Shown here: piece by piece, positions 10,727 to 23,242 of the stretch
How positions within the stretch are numbered: position 1 is the first letter of the stretch
Layout of the letters: each line of letters starts with the position of its first letter
Source: Larix kaempferi
Lineage: Eukaryota; Streptophyta; Pinopsida; Pinales; Pinaceae
NCBI GenBank assembly: GCA_027924585.1
Contig: BSBM01000809.1
Span: forward strand, 6,915,001 to 6,979,000
Length of the DNA: 64,000 nucleotides
Reading direction: 5' to 3'
The notes under the pieces: model-generated
What the model saw: only the letters and a program-made list of their open reading frames with translations
What the model was told of the DNA's origin: nothing
Database searches by the model: none
Made by a program: the position numbers and the translations under genes

Positions 10727-12514
10727 TGTAGTATCCCGAATTTTGGACTGACCGTTTTATGATGTTATATTGGGCCACAACCCCAACACCTATGATTTAT
10801 TCTGATTATTGGGCATAAGCCCTAGTGCATATGATTTATTCTTTTGTAGACTGACATATTGGGCATGGACCCTGACTGAATTTCATTATTTGATTATATA
10901 TTGGGCAAGGAAGCCCCAATGTTTTGATTCATTTTTTTACCATATAATGTGGGTACAAAACCCTAATATACTGAGATGATCTTTCATTACATACTATGCA
11001 GTGATTGAATAACATGATTGACTTATATGATGTGTTGAACATGGACTCAGGAACACACGGATGACCTACGTACTGGGAAAAATCCCCGATGTAACTAGAG
11101 AAAATATTATGTATTGGGAGTAAGCCTCGATGTACATTGAGTGTTGGGCATAAGCCCTAGAGCACTCCAAGCTTGATAAATGAATACTGGATCCAACGAA
11201 ATGTAAATATTCTAGATGTGCCTCACAACCACATTCTAGCACTAGCGTTGAGCAGAGGATCTGGAATTGCACTAGAGTAATGCCCATGTGAGAGTGTTGA
11301 GTTAAAAAGGTCTGAAGAGCAATTGAGGTTACAGAATCTCAAAGTGTTGAGTCGGAAAGACTCTGAAGAGAACTTTTATCACATCTATTTAATTTGGTTA
11401 AATGATTCATCTTTTATCTATCATCACCTACTGCGCGAGGTACCATGTTAAACGAGGGAATCCGACATGCAAGAGAGAGACTAGAGGTGGCTATCCAAGC
11501 GACTGAAATATCGTCCAAAGAAGTGGACCCTATCCCTAATTTGTTAAACAATAAGTATCTTGTGAAGAAACAAGATTTATTATTATTATTATTATTAAGA
11601 ATTTAATTAAATTGTGATGTGATTAATTATTTATAAAATACTTTTTACAAGCACATAGTTGTGCTTAATGAAGTGCCAAATTATTTTGAAATAGTAATGA
11701 AGTATTATTATTTAGTGGGCAGCCACCTTGGCAAGTAGTATTAATAGTACCTTAATACTTAGGTAAATAAAATACTATTATGATAATTATGATTATTACT
11801 ACCATTATTTATTATTAAAATAAATAATGTATTAACAATTAAGTGGAAGTATAATTATTATTATGATAATTATTGTTATCATAAATATTATGAAATTTTT
11901 AATTAATCACTCATAACTAAAACAAAGGAAGAGTCCTAGTTCAAGAGAACTAGTTCGTAATTAGTTTTTTCTAATTGAATATTAATTATTTATTTTAAAG
12001 AAACTGTTGTTCCAACAGTCCTAATTCAAGACTCCCCTACTTAAAGAGGGAAGATCCCAAGTTTGAGGGGGGATCTATCTTTTTCATTATCATTCTCTTA
12101 TGGTAATTAGAGAGAGTTTTTTTGCTCCAAGAAGCTGAAGCAATCTTGCCTAAACATTCCAGATCTGAACCAGCTGTAGCCCTAGGATCTATATCTCTTT
12201 TGCATGTTGGAATCCAGCTCAGGGGGATCCATACAGAACCAGGAATGGTTGTAGGATCATGGTTGGGAGGAACACGGTAACCCCAAAGTCATCCAGTCAA
12301 GGGCATTCATCCTCACAGGTTAGCTACAGACTACAGATTTTACAATAACTATTATTGAGTGTGTAGGTCTCTATAGGAAGGATTCAGGAGTCAAGTAGCT
12401 AGGTCTTCATGGCAAGGGACCAAGTATCCAAGCAACCAGGCATGGCATATTTAATATTTCAAATTTCAATTATAATTAGTTAGGTTGTTAAGGAAAATCA
12501 GCTTAGACATTACA
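10727..12514 (+). mobile_element. LTR-like block with internal repeat array
   Basis: It begins TGTAGTATCCCG and a matching inverted end, AGACATTACA, lies at 12505-12514 (7 of 9 bases pair). The flanks AATAG and GTATT do not form a target duplication, so the limits are tentative. The block could instead be the 5' part of a much longer LTR ending at 15906. It holds the TTGGGCATAAGCCC array, an AT-rich stretch with a (TTA)n run at 11579-11598 and, at 12010-12400, leader-like non-coding DNA. No coding domain is seen. Confidence 0.35.
10769..11170 (+). repeat. Diverged tandem array of a TTGGGCATAAGCCC-centred unit
   Basis: About eight units of roughly 28-50 bases share the core TTGGGC(N4)GCCC followed by TA.TG.ATATGATT. 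Examples start near 10770, 10809, 10859, 10901, 11114 and 11144. The core is itself an inverted repeat (GGGC-ATAA-GCCC). The exact 16-mer TTGGGCATAAGCCCTA is at 10809-10824 and 11144-11159. Confidence 0.6.
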
Positions 12515-13976
12515 GTATTATTTTTCATTACCAATATTATTAAAATCGAGATTCTACCCAGAATCTAGTGGAGAGTCTAGCAGGTCTAGCCTAGCTTGCC
12601 TTTGCTAGACAACTTAGATTTATCTTCTAAGTTAGGTTTATCATAACTTTTGTTTACAAATAGATGTTTCTGTTTTTAAATCACATGCTCTAAATTAGTA
12701 GTACAGGGTTTTTATTTTCTTTCCATGATTATTACCTTCCTTTAAAGAAAATATTATCCTATCTACTGAGATCAACATCATTTAGACCAGGCATCGAAAC
12801 TTTCATCTACATGACTCAAAACTTTAAAACACATCTTCCAGACATTATGATTTATAAACTTAGTAACAGACAGTTTCATTCTTGTAACCTAAACTATGAA
12901 AAAGAATCTCAACGATTTGCTTTTCAGAAATCATATAATCCCCAAATCGTTAACATATCATTCAAACGCTAAATCTTGGATCGAACCCCATCCCCAAAAC
13001 AATACTTAGCAAAACACAACCACCAGATAAATGTATCATTTACACACATTTATCTACTTGCCATTTAAATGTTTTTTTATTCTTTTAAAAACATGATTCT
13101 CACAGCCTATATTTTCTCCGAATTGAAAACATTTTTGATAGGGATCGAATCCCTCTAGGAATAAACAAAACAGTCAAACGAAAGCTGCAACATCAAACAT
13201 TTACTAACACGTAGTTTTCAAATTGTAGCTAGGGTTTTCACCCTAGCTTGTGCAAATGAGCACCTACTAAGGAGAAGGGCCTCCTTAGTAGCAGTAAAAT
13301 AAACAGCAAATTAAAGCAGTAAAACAGTATGAAATTTAACCTAGCATGAGCATTAACAGAAATAAAAAACAATGACAAGATGATAAAGATTTTCTTTTGT
13401 ATTAAATTTACCTCAAATGTTGAGGTTGGTGGATCTCTTGCAGTAGTCCAGGAGGGCTGCTTCTATGCTCCAATGGGTTCCTTCTCCTTCTCCAAGGTGT
13501 TTGAATAATGGGCCAAAAGGGGCACTCAAATGGGAAAAACTAGCTCAAATGGTAAGCTAGGGTTTCAAGAGTGATTTTGGCAAATTGAGGATAGGGAAGA
13601 TTATGGATATGAAATGGGGAGCCTCCATCACCTATTTATAGGTTTTTAGTGGTGGAGTGTTGACCCATGGTTTTTGGCACCATATGGTTTAGGTCAATTG
13701 TATAGGGTTTTTGCTTCCTTTTTTCCCTATTTTTCCTCTTTTTTGCATTTTTTATTCCCTTTTATTTGATTTTTGGGAATTTAGGGCCCTTTTAGAGGGT
13801 TTTTGCTATTTTTGGAGGAAATTTAAGTTATTTTGCAGAAAAAAATGGTTTTTTGGCCTTTTTGGTGGCTTTTTAATGGTTTTTTAGGGTTTTGGAGGCA
13901 AATATGGTAGGAAATATAGACAAATGAGTCATGTAATGAGGGAGATGAGGTAGTGAGCACTTTTTAGGTGTTAACA
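12515..13976 (-). mobile_element. Antisense LTR-like block
   Basis: On the minus strand the block would start TGTTAACACC at 13976 and has a TATA box TATAAATAGG (plus-strand positions 13631-13640) in the expected place about 340 bases downstream. Leader-like non-coding DNA follows. There is no coding domain. The other end is uncertain: a TG...CA partner at 12486 (TGTTAAGG on the plus strand) gives a 6-bp inverted end but no target duplication. It contains two neighbouring perfect hairpins. Confidence 0.4.
13227..13291. repeat. Twin perfect hairpins in the antisense LTR-like block
   Basis: AGCTAGGGT (13227-13235) pairs with ACCCTAGCT (13240-13248) around a 4-base loop. CTACTAAGGAG (13264-13274) pairs with CTCCTTAGTAG (13281-13291) around a 6-base loop. 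Both stems are perfect. They could fold in the LTR transcript or be chance palindromes. Confidence 0.6.
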
Positions 13977-15906
13977 CAAAGTACATTTTAAAATATTTGA
14001 TAAACCTGCTAAGAATACAATTCTTCATCCATTAATCGAATCTCATAAACCCCAAGTATTAGGGTCAGTCCGCATAGAAGAAATTTACACAGCCATCAAT
14101 GATTTTAGTGTTCAACTCAAAATACAATAGCGACTAGCTACAAGATAGAAGTATAAATTATTCGTTCCAACCAAACAATCAAATAGCAACCAATACAGAC
14201 ATCAATCATTGGAAACGCATAAATATATTAGGGTACCAAACCCTTGGATCTTTTTATACATAGAAGGACTTGTTCAGCACCCAGCCATCATATACACAGA
14301 CATAGGGCTCTAATGCCAAACCCATTTGCATTTCGAGTATTCATGTATCCTCAAAAGCTCAATAAAATTAGATATAGAGCTGGATGGCTAAAACATCCCA
14401 CTAAGACCTCTAGGAACTGTAAAATTTAATAGAAGTATCTTTTTACAACAGTCCAGCCAAATGGTGACTTCCAGAACTCAAAACATGACACATCAAAACT
14501 AATCAAGCTCATAAGGTTTCCCCTTGGAAAACGCAAAACACCCCACATAGGCGAGAGGAAGAGGTAAGTGAATGTGGACTTTGAACTTACCCTTTTCATA
14601 TGCATCCAAGTCTAAGAATGGAGTATGAAGCGGAAACCACGCAGGAGTGAAGGCTCGACACCTACCTGTCAAACAAATCAAGACACCTGTCAAAAATCCA
14701 GTTCATTATCATATCTATTTGAATTAAGTTAGGGAGAGAATTTAGGATAGTATTACCTTCACTTTCTCCATGGCTGCATGCGAAACCCTCTTGGTGGACT
14801 GACCATGAGCCAAGCTTGGATCAGTACACAGAAACCCTCATATGCTTCCAACTTGCACACTAAGGAAAACGAGCAGTAACAATAAAACCTACAATGAGGT
14901 AGAGACCAAATTTAAAACCCAGGACTTAGCTGGCAATGTAGGCCACATGCTTTTGATAAATTTCATTAATTGCCACCACCAACCCCAAGCTTTGATATTA
15001 GTCAAAATATCTATAGTGGTGAGAGCATTCACAACCAACATGTAATGAAGATGCAAAGTATGATACAAGGACCAAAGGTAATGTATTGAGCCAATACTTT
15101 AATGGTAATGAAATAGGTTGTGAAGGCTTAACAAGGACTTTAAGCTTCCCACAAAGTATTTTTAAGCTATAATCCTCCAAATGTTCATAAACACTAGTAT
15201 CCCCTTGGTATGAGACTCATGATATTAACATCATAGGTAGGCACCTACATAAGTGGACCTGCAAACCAAGAAAAGAAGAAGATACATTAGCAAAATCGCT
15301 AAGTAAGTCAAGAGTCTCATTTATATTACCCCTACCTCTCTGCAACCCTACCGAGATATCTTGCCTTTGAAATGGGACCCAGCATCACACCATGGCATCA
15401 ACTGCCACTTATAAAAGTCCATCATTCCTGAATTTATAAGTGAGACTTTAATAAACATACATAGGAAACTTTTAAGTCTATAAATAAATGGATTGCAATA
15501 TTATCCACATAATTAAGTTGTATCCTTATCATAGAGTTATTTCTACCAGTACTTCCGCAAAGTTGTAGATTTTCACAACCGATAAAGCCATGATATTTAG
15601 GGAATTGAGGCACCAAAATAGGTGATGAAATAGGAGAAGATTTACATTTGTTACATTCAACACATACATCCACAAGTGTCAGTTCATACATCTCATTCTT
15701 ATAAAATACTTTCGCAAAGCAGTAGAATCTGAATTCAGAAAATATGGATACTTAGGAAAAGGAAGTGAGACTCTTATTTTCTGCAAACAGGTACCGGTAC
15801 ATTTCTTATTAATTTAGCAGTGTTGAAGTAAATTTTAAATCATTGACTCTGAAAATAGCTACATTAGCAGAAAATTTTAAATTTTTATGATTTTGGGGAC
15901 ATTACA
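13977..15906 (+). mobile_element. 5' LTR of element E (3' portion)
   Basis: The block ends GGGGACATTACA at 15906, directly before a primer-binding site, so it is the 3' end of a 5' LTR. The left limit cannot be set because the 3' LTR of E is missing. Short ORFs here are not supported by any domain. It is AT-rich, non-coding DNA. Confidence 0.5.
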
Positions 15907-15908
15907 AG

Positions 15909-15920
15909 TGGTATCAGAGC
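15909..15920 (+). other. Primer-binding site of element E (initiator tRNA-Met type)
   Basis: TGGTATCAGAGC, two bases after the LTR end, is complementary to the 3' end of plant initiator tRNA-Met and is the most common plant retroelement primer site. Confidence 0.85.
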
Positions 15921-16089
15921 CCAGTTACAAAAACTAAGTGACCTATTGGGCTCATTACAAACATCCGTTGCAGATACACAACAGGAAGAAACATACATTT
16001 ACATTCTATTTTGTTTTATGAATAAACTAACATAATTTTATGTTCTCTATGCTTATATAGCATTTGAGGTACAAACACTGTCTAGAAAA

Positions 16090-17397
16090 ATGAATGCAGA
16101 ACAGGGCAGCAACATTCATGGAAATTTGGACTCACCACCCCGAGAGCAAGAGGTGGTGGTCAAGCTAAACTCATATTGGAGACGATCTATGCAAAACCTA
16201 TAGGCAGAGTTCCAAAGCTTCCGAGATGAAAATATGGAGGAAATAAGAGAACAGCGGGCCATAAATGAGGCACTACTTCAGAACTTAACAAAGGCTAACC
16301 CTCTCGGACATCCCACACTCTAAGTCAGCACCTCCAAAAAAGGGGACATTCACACAAAAAGGACTGCCATCCCTAAGGGAGAAGAGCAGGGAGAACACAT
16401 ACCTAAATCAATGGAAAGAGATTGTAAGAGCTCTTCCAATGATGAGGGTTCACCACCTCCTTGCAATAAAAGGAGTAAGAGTGACGACAGTCTGCAAGGA
16501 GATTTTAGGAAGATAAGAGCCCCAACTTATGGCAGAGAAATCAACTCTGGGGAGAACGCTGAAGAATGACTGCTAGGGATGAACAAATACTTCAAAGTTC
16601 ATAATTACTCCAGCAAAATGCAAGCCCGACTCGCCATATACAACCTAGATGGTAAAGCGGCCAGATGGTGGCGGGACTTGAAACACACTAAAGGACAAGA
16701 ATTAAGGGACATAACCTTGGATACTTTCAGCAGAATATTCCAGGACAAGTATATGTCTGAAAGATTCTTCGACAAGAAAATAAAAGAATTCCATGAGTTA
16801 AAGATGGGCTCCCTAACTATGGAAGCTTTCATAAATTGATTCTTAGACTTGCTACACTATGTTCCTTACATCAAAGATGAAAAGGTCAAAATACAGCAGT
16901 TCTTGGGAGGGCTGCCACCAAACTTTAGAGAAAAGATAGATTTTGACATGCCGAAAACCTTTGATGTAACCCTACATAAAGCAAGGTTGTGCTACGAGCA
17001 CAGGCAACCAAGGAATGACAACATCAACCGAAACAGAGATAGGTTCAGAACCTTCTCAGACAACTGCAAACTAGGTTTCATACCTCCACCCTTCCGAAAA
17101 CACAACAACAGTTTTCCACCTAACGGAGGCTTCAACTGACCTCAAGCATGGCCAAGTGCACCCCCACCACCTGCCAACAGGCCAACATTCAACAAAGGGA
17201 CCAAAACTATCCCAACAACCATTTCTTATTGGAAATGCCAAGGGCCCCACTAATATAGAGACTACCCTAGCAAAACAGATGGAGTTTTACACAACATCCA
17301 AACAGAGACTACCGTAGGAGACATGGCAAAAACACCAAGGATCTATGTGTTACATTCAAAATCTACTCATCATAAGATTCAGTGTATACACCCGTGA
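16090..17397 (+). pseudogene. Element E gag pseudogene
   Basis: One frame from the ATG at 16090 runs about 435 codons with no frameshift but in-frame stops at 16201, 16321, 16567, 16837, 17137, 17251 and 17395. The capsid-like gag domain is clear at 16579-17010 (KAARWWRDLKHTK, then LDTFSRIFQDKYMSE and FLGGLPPNFREKI). A degenerate zinc knuckle near 17230 (YWKCQGPH, stop, YRDYP) has lost its first Cys. The sequence loses similarity to gag after about 17345, where element A probably begins; no protease or RT of E is in the window. Decay is by substitution only. Confidence 0.8.
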
Positions 17398-20300
17398 AGA
17401 TTCCTGGACTAAGTAATTATCCTGGGAATATTTGTACCCAATTGTGCTAAGTTTTGAAGGGTCGTCATAGGCTGCACACTAGAAACATGTGATGTCGCAC
17501 CTTGCTCCATTAAAGAGTGTGACGAAGTCAGTTATATGGAAAAAATAGCTCCTTCAAGGTCCATCTCGAAGCTTGCTGACATGGGACCCTATCCCTGACC
17601 TCTTGGAAGAGCTGGTACTCGGTTCCTAAACCTTTGGAGAGACCCCTTAAGCCTCTCTTACCATCTCTCAACCTATCCTATCCATACCCTATCCATTTAG
17701 TCCTATATAAATGAAGCTCACTCCCATCTGAAAGGGAGGAAGGATATAGTATCTACATGTTCATGAAATCACTCTTAGAATATCTCCCCTCACCTATTGG
17801 AGAACTCATACTTCCTTGGAAGGATATGGCAATTGGATTCGTCAGAGAAGGGCTACAGCGTTAAGCCTTGGTTGTGGTTCTATATCTCTATTATGTACTC
17901 CTCTATTTGTAGTAATACAAATGCTTTCCACCAATGTTGTTCATGTGTGCAATGATATTGAGTAGTTTACCTGCTTAACTATTCACTTAGATCTCTTATT
18001 ATATAGATGTCTTTTACTGGTTTCTCTTGTTTCTTGTCTTGACAGGTTTTGCAGCTTGGATCTAACGACCGTGAGACGTGGAGCAACATTCAAGAGAAAG
18101 GATTGCAAAGTGAATGGTAATGCATCTAGTACTCAATCCTTAAGTATATCTAGGAAATGTATTAGTAGTTTGTTCTATTTGTTCTAGACTCACTTTGATC
18201 TAGGGAGATCCGGCTCGCGTCCGCTCGAGTGGATTGTCCGATAACAAATCTAGAGACCATACTGGGGAGTATAGAATTTAGTCAGTAGTTGTCAATCTGA
18301 GAGTCATTTTCAGTCGATTGCTTGACACAAGCCTTTTTTTTTTCCATTTACTTCTTGGATTTGATTTCACTATTAGATCTTCACATTGAAGACTCTGATC
18401 TACTTCCTCTGAGTTTATACAACTCATTCCCAAACCATTCCATGGTTCACTACTAAGAGATCTGATTCATTTTTGAATCTAGACTTCACCTGTCGCACCT
18501 GGGTAGTGGGAACAGAGCGACACTGTGTCATTCTGGGTCTCTGTTCTTGACCTATTAGTTACTCATTGCATCCCTTGCATTGGAAAACTGTGACATTGTC
18601 GCACTTCCCGTGTAAGCAAACTGCGACGTCACATTGTGTACAAGAATAGAGTGTGCCGATTTGTCAAGATTTGGCATGCAGGCATCTCCTTTCCATTTGA
18701 CAGTCTAGACTTTGGTTTGTTGTATGAACTCTCTCTGTGCTGCAAGATCCAGCCAGGGATCCCACCTATGATTTATGTTTTGAGTGTTTGGATTTGTTTG
18801 GATTGATTTTGGGTTCCGTTTTGGACAAGCTTGAAGACCGGTAGTGGTGGATACTCTTATCTCCTCCACCTTCATCTGCTCACCCTTGCATTCCCTTCTT
18901 TCCATTCCTGATCTGGTTATTGCATTAGATCAGCTTCCAGACCTCGTTTTCATTTTGTTTGAGCTTTGCTTGCTTGGTTTGCTTGCTACTGCTTGATTTT
19001 GAGCTAAGTGTGTCTTTCAGTTTGATCGAGTGCTTGTATTTTCTCGAGTTTTTTGAATGTACGAATGCTGCAAGTAGTGTTTTCTTTTCAGTCATTTAGA
19101 TCTGAAAGTTCAATTGCTATCAAGTTTATGATTTGGTGCATACATTGAAAAAGTTAAAAAGTGCTTCTTTCCCATCATTTCTTGATCATTATTGAAGAAA
19201 ATGTTGTGCATTGGAACGTTTTCATTTATGTTGTGGAAAAGTTGAATAAATGTATGATCTATTGTGTTTTTCTCGAATTATGAATCACTCATTTTCTTGA
19301 AAGACTCAAAGAACACTTTGATTTTTTGCAAAATTGATTCCATGCTAAAGAAAGATAGATGCATTTTTAATTTTTGTTGCTCTTAGACCATGGAAAGTGA
19401 AATTGAAAAACTTGCATATTTCATTTCAAAATCATCTCTTTTCATTACCTAGTGTCATTTTGATTTGAAAAGAAAAAGAAAAGAAAAGAAAAAATGTTGT
19501 GATTTGGATAGTAGTGTTGTGATTTTTGTGTTTCGTTGAGATAAGGAAAATAATACTTTCACAGTCAAGTTTTGTTTGAATTGGGATTGTGTTGCATTGA
19601 GTTTGTTTTGGCAATACTATTGGAAAAAATTTTCTCCTTCCCATAGCTAGAATTCATTGAAAGAAAAGACTATTTCATGCATGTAGCCAGGGCTTGCATT
19701 ATGCTTCCGATTATGTACTCACCTCATGCATTCACCTAACCGTCCAAGATAAAATTAACAGTAGAGCTAGGAAAAATTTTTAGCAACTTGTGTGTAAGTT
19801 AGAGACGTGTTCCAGTGTCGTTAAGAGTGGCAGCTGTCGTTATTTTCCAGCACTGTATCCCGGGGGTATTGTAGTCTTCCACGTACTTATTGGTATATCG
19901 AGCTCCTTCACGTACCCACCAAGTACCATAATCGGTACTTGGCATATATCAAAGGGTGTATCACGTACTCGGTAGTATATCGGAAGGTCTCTTGTTGAAC
20001 GGTTGTCCATTAGACAGCACCACTATGGATTTGAGCTCCCATGTACCTTGCATATATTGGGAGACACCACTAGGATTCCTGAAACCAACTGAGTTAACCA
20101 TTTGGCCATCTTTGCAAAGCAATACACTGAGAACAACACTCAGGGAGATTAGCACGCATGTATTGTCAAGGTAATCGGGTATGCAGGCAAGGGTATGGTC
20201 CCAATCCTCCTTGTCGCGTCATATTGTTGGACCCTGCAGTATATCGTAGTTTGCGATGCCTTGATAATCCCGTGAGGTTCCATACTTTTGAATCCACTCT

Positions 20301-20506
20301 GTCACATAAGTTTTCTTATTGCCTTAGTTTGAGTAGGTTTTTTTGGACTACTTTTCTTTTAGCATACCCTTAGGAGAAACCTTATTTCATCCATCCTAGC
20401 TGATCATCCTGACACTTTGGTGGATTTTCCCTGAAGAAGATCCCATAGGATCTTAAACTTATCACCCGAATATCCCCTTAATCCGGAGGTTATTTTGAGG
20501 GTAAGA
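17398..20506 (+). mobile_element. Element A 5' LTR and leader (non-coding)
   Basis: About 3.1 kb of non-coding DNA separates the broken E gag from the A gag start. A TATA box (TATATAAAT) lies at 17704-17712. The motif TGTCGCAC occurs three times (near 17492, 18490 and 18597). I cannot find the LTR boundary or primer site because the 3' LTR of A is off the window. A poly-T run lies near 18334-18342 and a palindromic hairpin at 19919-19942. The true left end may be as early as about 17345. Short ORFs here show no domain. Confidence 0.5.
19919..19942. repeat. Perfect 9-bp hairpin in the element A leader
   Basis: CCAAGTACC and GGTACTTGG flank a 6-base loop. Two related direct repeats, each ACGTACT followed by GTATATCG, lie near 19881 and 19952. 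The hairpin sits about 565 bases before the gag start, a region that in retroelements can hold dimerisation or packaging structure. That role is inference. Confidence 0.55.
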
Positions 20507-22427
20507 ATGGATCAGTGTAACAGGGTCATAGTTACTGAAGTGGAAAACCCCACTCTGAATGTTGGAGGACTTTTGTTTCCACAAACTCCTCCGGATTCAC
20601 CTGCCTCTCATCCCCCGCAGGATGAAGGAGCACAAACCCCTGCTTCACAAGACCTTTCTCCCATCATCTTGGGAGAACCTGGATTATTGGAATGGATAAA
20701 CCAACCCCAGGATGACCCTATAGCAATTGTTGGACCTTCAGCATCTTACCAGACATCTTCTACAGACCACCCAGTGGCTCATTTTTCCATCTCATCCCCA
20801 CCTGAGGAGACTACCCTGGGAGACACTTTAGCCTACTTCCGTGGTCAATTAGCTCACTTTCGTTCCATGGCTGAAGAGTTTCGACAGTCAAGTCTCCAAC
20901 GACGGGTTTAAGACCCATCGTTACCCCCTTACTGACCCATCTCGGTTCGTCTGATATCTGTTGGATCAGCAGAGCAACCTTCCCACCACGAGACCACGAA
21001 TAAGACTGGTCAACCCTCACAAGAGTCCAGTCCTGCACCTGAAGTGAACCAACCGGTGGAAGGACAACAGTTCAACACACCTATTACTACCACAGTTACT
21101 TTACCAGTTCCTCCCCCACCTCAAAATTTGAGAGGAGGGTATTCCATTCCCCCAGATTATCTTATCGGTAATGTTATTACTACGGTAGCTAGTCAACAAC
21201 CTACGTTGGTTCAACCTTTGAATAGTGGTCAACCTGTTGTGGCTGGGGGGAAACCCCCATTTCCTAACCATAACGCAGGCGGTGGAATCCCCAACGAACC
21301 TTCCCAAACCGCTAGACCATCCACCACGGGATTATATCATATTGGGGGGCCGTCCAATGTAACTCAACGCTCATGGAGTCAAGCGTATCCAGGTTCTGTT
21401 AACCCTATGTTGGGCCAACCTAATCCCGGAAATGCACCATACAGGATACTTTATCCCGGGAATCCTTACACTCTATGGGGGAAACAACCTGTGTTGCAAC
21501 ACGGACCCCAACCGACTATCCCTCAAGCCCCACCACCCCCAATCGGTCCTCCCCCACCTCCTACTGGATGCAGCGGGCCCCCACCTAACCTTGGTTGAGG
21601 TCCACCTCATTTTACCAAAAATATCCCTCACCCTTTTGGCGGTGGCGGGAATGGTCCACCACACCCTCCCGGCGGAGGCAGCGGGGACCACCCTATCATG
21701 GTGGAGGAGGACATTTCCCTTTGGGAGGAGGAGGTGGTGGGGGACCTAATTACTATGGTGCTGGTGGTGGTGGTGGAGACCCTCATCCTTCCGACGGCGG
21801 AGGTGGTGGGGGCCTCCCTCCTTCTGGCGGTGGAAGTGGTCCACCACCCCCTCCAGGCAGAGGTGGTGGTGGGACGCCTTATTATGGTTATGGTCCCCCA
21901 CCTCCTCCCATTGGTGGCGGCAGACCTCCACCCCCTCCTGGTGGTGGAGGTGGACCCCCACCTTATTAGAATGGACCACCTTATGGTGGCGGACCCCCTT
22001 ACGGTCCAGGTGGCACACCCCCCTACAGCCAGTTTCCTCCTGGTACACCTTATGGTTAGTTTGGTCCTTACACGCCTTATCCGTATTATCAATACGCGTA
22101 ACCTAACCCACAACTGCCCTTCTTGGCTACTTTGGACCTTCCTGACCTATCCTGTTTAACCAACGATCCTATTTACCATAGATCTAACTGGCCACCAATT
22201 CTGATATCCCCAAATTTGACGGCAAGCTGGGTGAAGAACCTAAAAACTACGTGATGACATACCACTTATGGTGTTCATCTAATTCCTTAATGGATGATTC
22301 AATTCGTCTTAGATTGTTTCAAGGGACTCTCACCGGCTCGGCTGCCAAGTAGTACATTGAGATGCCACCTCACTCTTTTCCTGACTATGGTTGTCTTGCC
22401 ATGAACGTTTTGACACATTTCCAGCTG
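20507..22427 (+). pseudogene. Element A gag, 5' part, with Pro/Gly-rich segment
   Basis: The ATG at 20507 (MDQCNRVIV) opens a Gag precursor with a low-complexity, Pro-rich N-terminal half. From about 21520 to 22100 it is dominated by runs of Pro and Gly with Tyr. The capsid-type gag domain starts near 22206 (IPKFDGKLGEEP, MTYHLWCSS, SIRLRLFQGTLTGSAAK). There is an in-frame stop at 20909, another at 21596, and frameshifts near 21680 and 22100. The gene is cut at 22427 by element C and resumes at 32556 in register. Gag forms the virus-like particle in which the RNA is copied. Confidence 0.8.
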
Positions 22428-22812
22428 TGTTAGGAACCCATGTGAACCCTTCTATTTACTTTGTTAGTATATTGTTGTTGGACGCATATGCTTTGTAAGT
22501 CGTCCCGTATTATTTGTTGATCCATAGTTTTGTTATTGTTGTTTGGGGCATATGCTTTGTAAGTTGCCCATAGTATTGTTGATCCATAGTTTGTATTGTC
22601 CCATGGTTTTGACCCATAGTATTGGCGCCTAGACTTAGTATATAAGTGTGTGTTGAGGCCTCTAAAGGCACCGTGAAGTTATTTGTATTGAGCTTGCTAA
22701 AAGGAGGTTGCCCCCTCGAAGTGGCCTGCAATCAATATAAAAATGATTCTGAGTTCTGTCATTTCTGCTATTTCGCATATTCTTATTAATTAATTGTTGC
22801 AGGTTCTTCACA
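22428..22812 (+). mobile_element. Element C 5' LTR (385 bp)
   Basis: It starts TGTTAGGAACCC and ends TTCTTCACA. TATA box AGTATATAAG is at 22637-22646. The LTR contains an internal near-duplication: GCATATGCTTTGTAAG followed by TTGATCCATAGTTT occurs twice about 65-70 bases apart. A third copy of this LTR lies at 63211-63585. Confidence 0.9.
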
Positions 22813-22814
22813 TC

Positions 22815-22826
22815 TGGTATCAGAGC
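22815..22826 (+). other. Element C primer-binding site
   Basis: TGGTATCAGAGC begins two bases after the 5' LTR and matches the initiator tRNA-Met primer site. Confidence 0.9.
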
Positions 22827-23242
22827 ACTTTCTTGGGCTCGCTGGGTGAAATTTCTGCCAAAATTTTTTTTCGCATCTGTTGCAGCTTCGGCTCTGGGAA
22901 AAATCCCTATTTGCTTAACTGTGGGAAGTACTTGGGCATAAGCCCTAAAACTCATTGTGAGGAGTACCACATGAACCCCAAAGTAGCTGGCCCATTGAAT
23001 GGACCTGCCAGTGAAAAGGGCAATGACCCCTACCTGATTGACTAGTTCCCACTCGTGAGGTAAACCAAGAGTTATCGTTTGTGGCAAAGTGGTTATTAGT
23101 TTTACCTGAGCCATGGAGTGAGGGGTACTGCCCCAATACGCTAGCCATCAGACATCATTGGTGGCCGAGTGAATCCCCTGAACCAATAGGAAGCCGCGCA
23201 TACCTGGTGTCCATATCTATTTTTAGCTGAACTATTGCCGAT
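22827..23242 (+). other. Element C leader, left part
   Basis: This is untranslated leader between the primer site and the copia insertion. It contains TTGGGCATAAGCCCTA at 22932-22947. It is closely similar to 63600-64000, the leader of the second C copy. ORFs in it have no domain and are not conserved as coding. Confidence 0.7.

Noticed and set aside
10769-11170. CRISPR-like repeat array
   Set aside because: Units are diverged, spacing is irregular and the context is a plant LTR.
13140-13165. tRNA T-arm-like GGGATTCGATCCC on the minus strand
   Set aside because: No matching acceptor, D-arm or anticodon arm is nearby, so it is not a tRNA gene.
12486-13976. Exact solo-LTR call using TGTTAA/TTAACA ends
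   Set aside because: The ends pair over 6 bases but the flanks TAGGT and CAAAG do not form a target duplication, so only a loose LTR-like call is given.
14244-15691. Small ORFs of 60-85 codons before element E
   Set aside because: They lie in LTR-like AT-rich DNA with no domain and no codon pattern.
22662-23114. 150-codon minus-strand ORF in the C leader as an antisense gene
   Set aside because: It spans the LTR and primer site, and the matching frame in the second C copy (63567-63860) is shorter with different ends, so it looks incidental.
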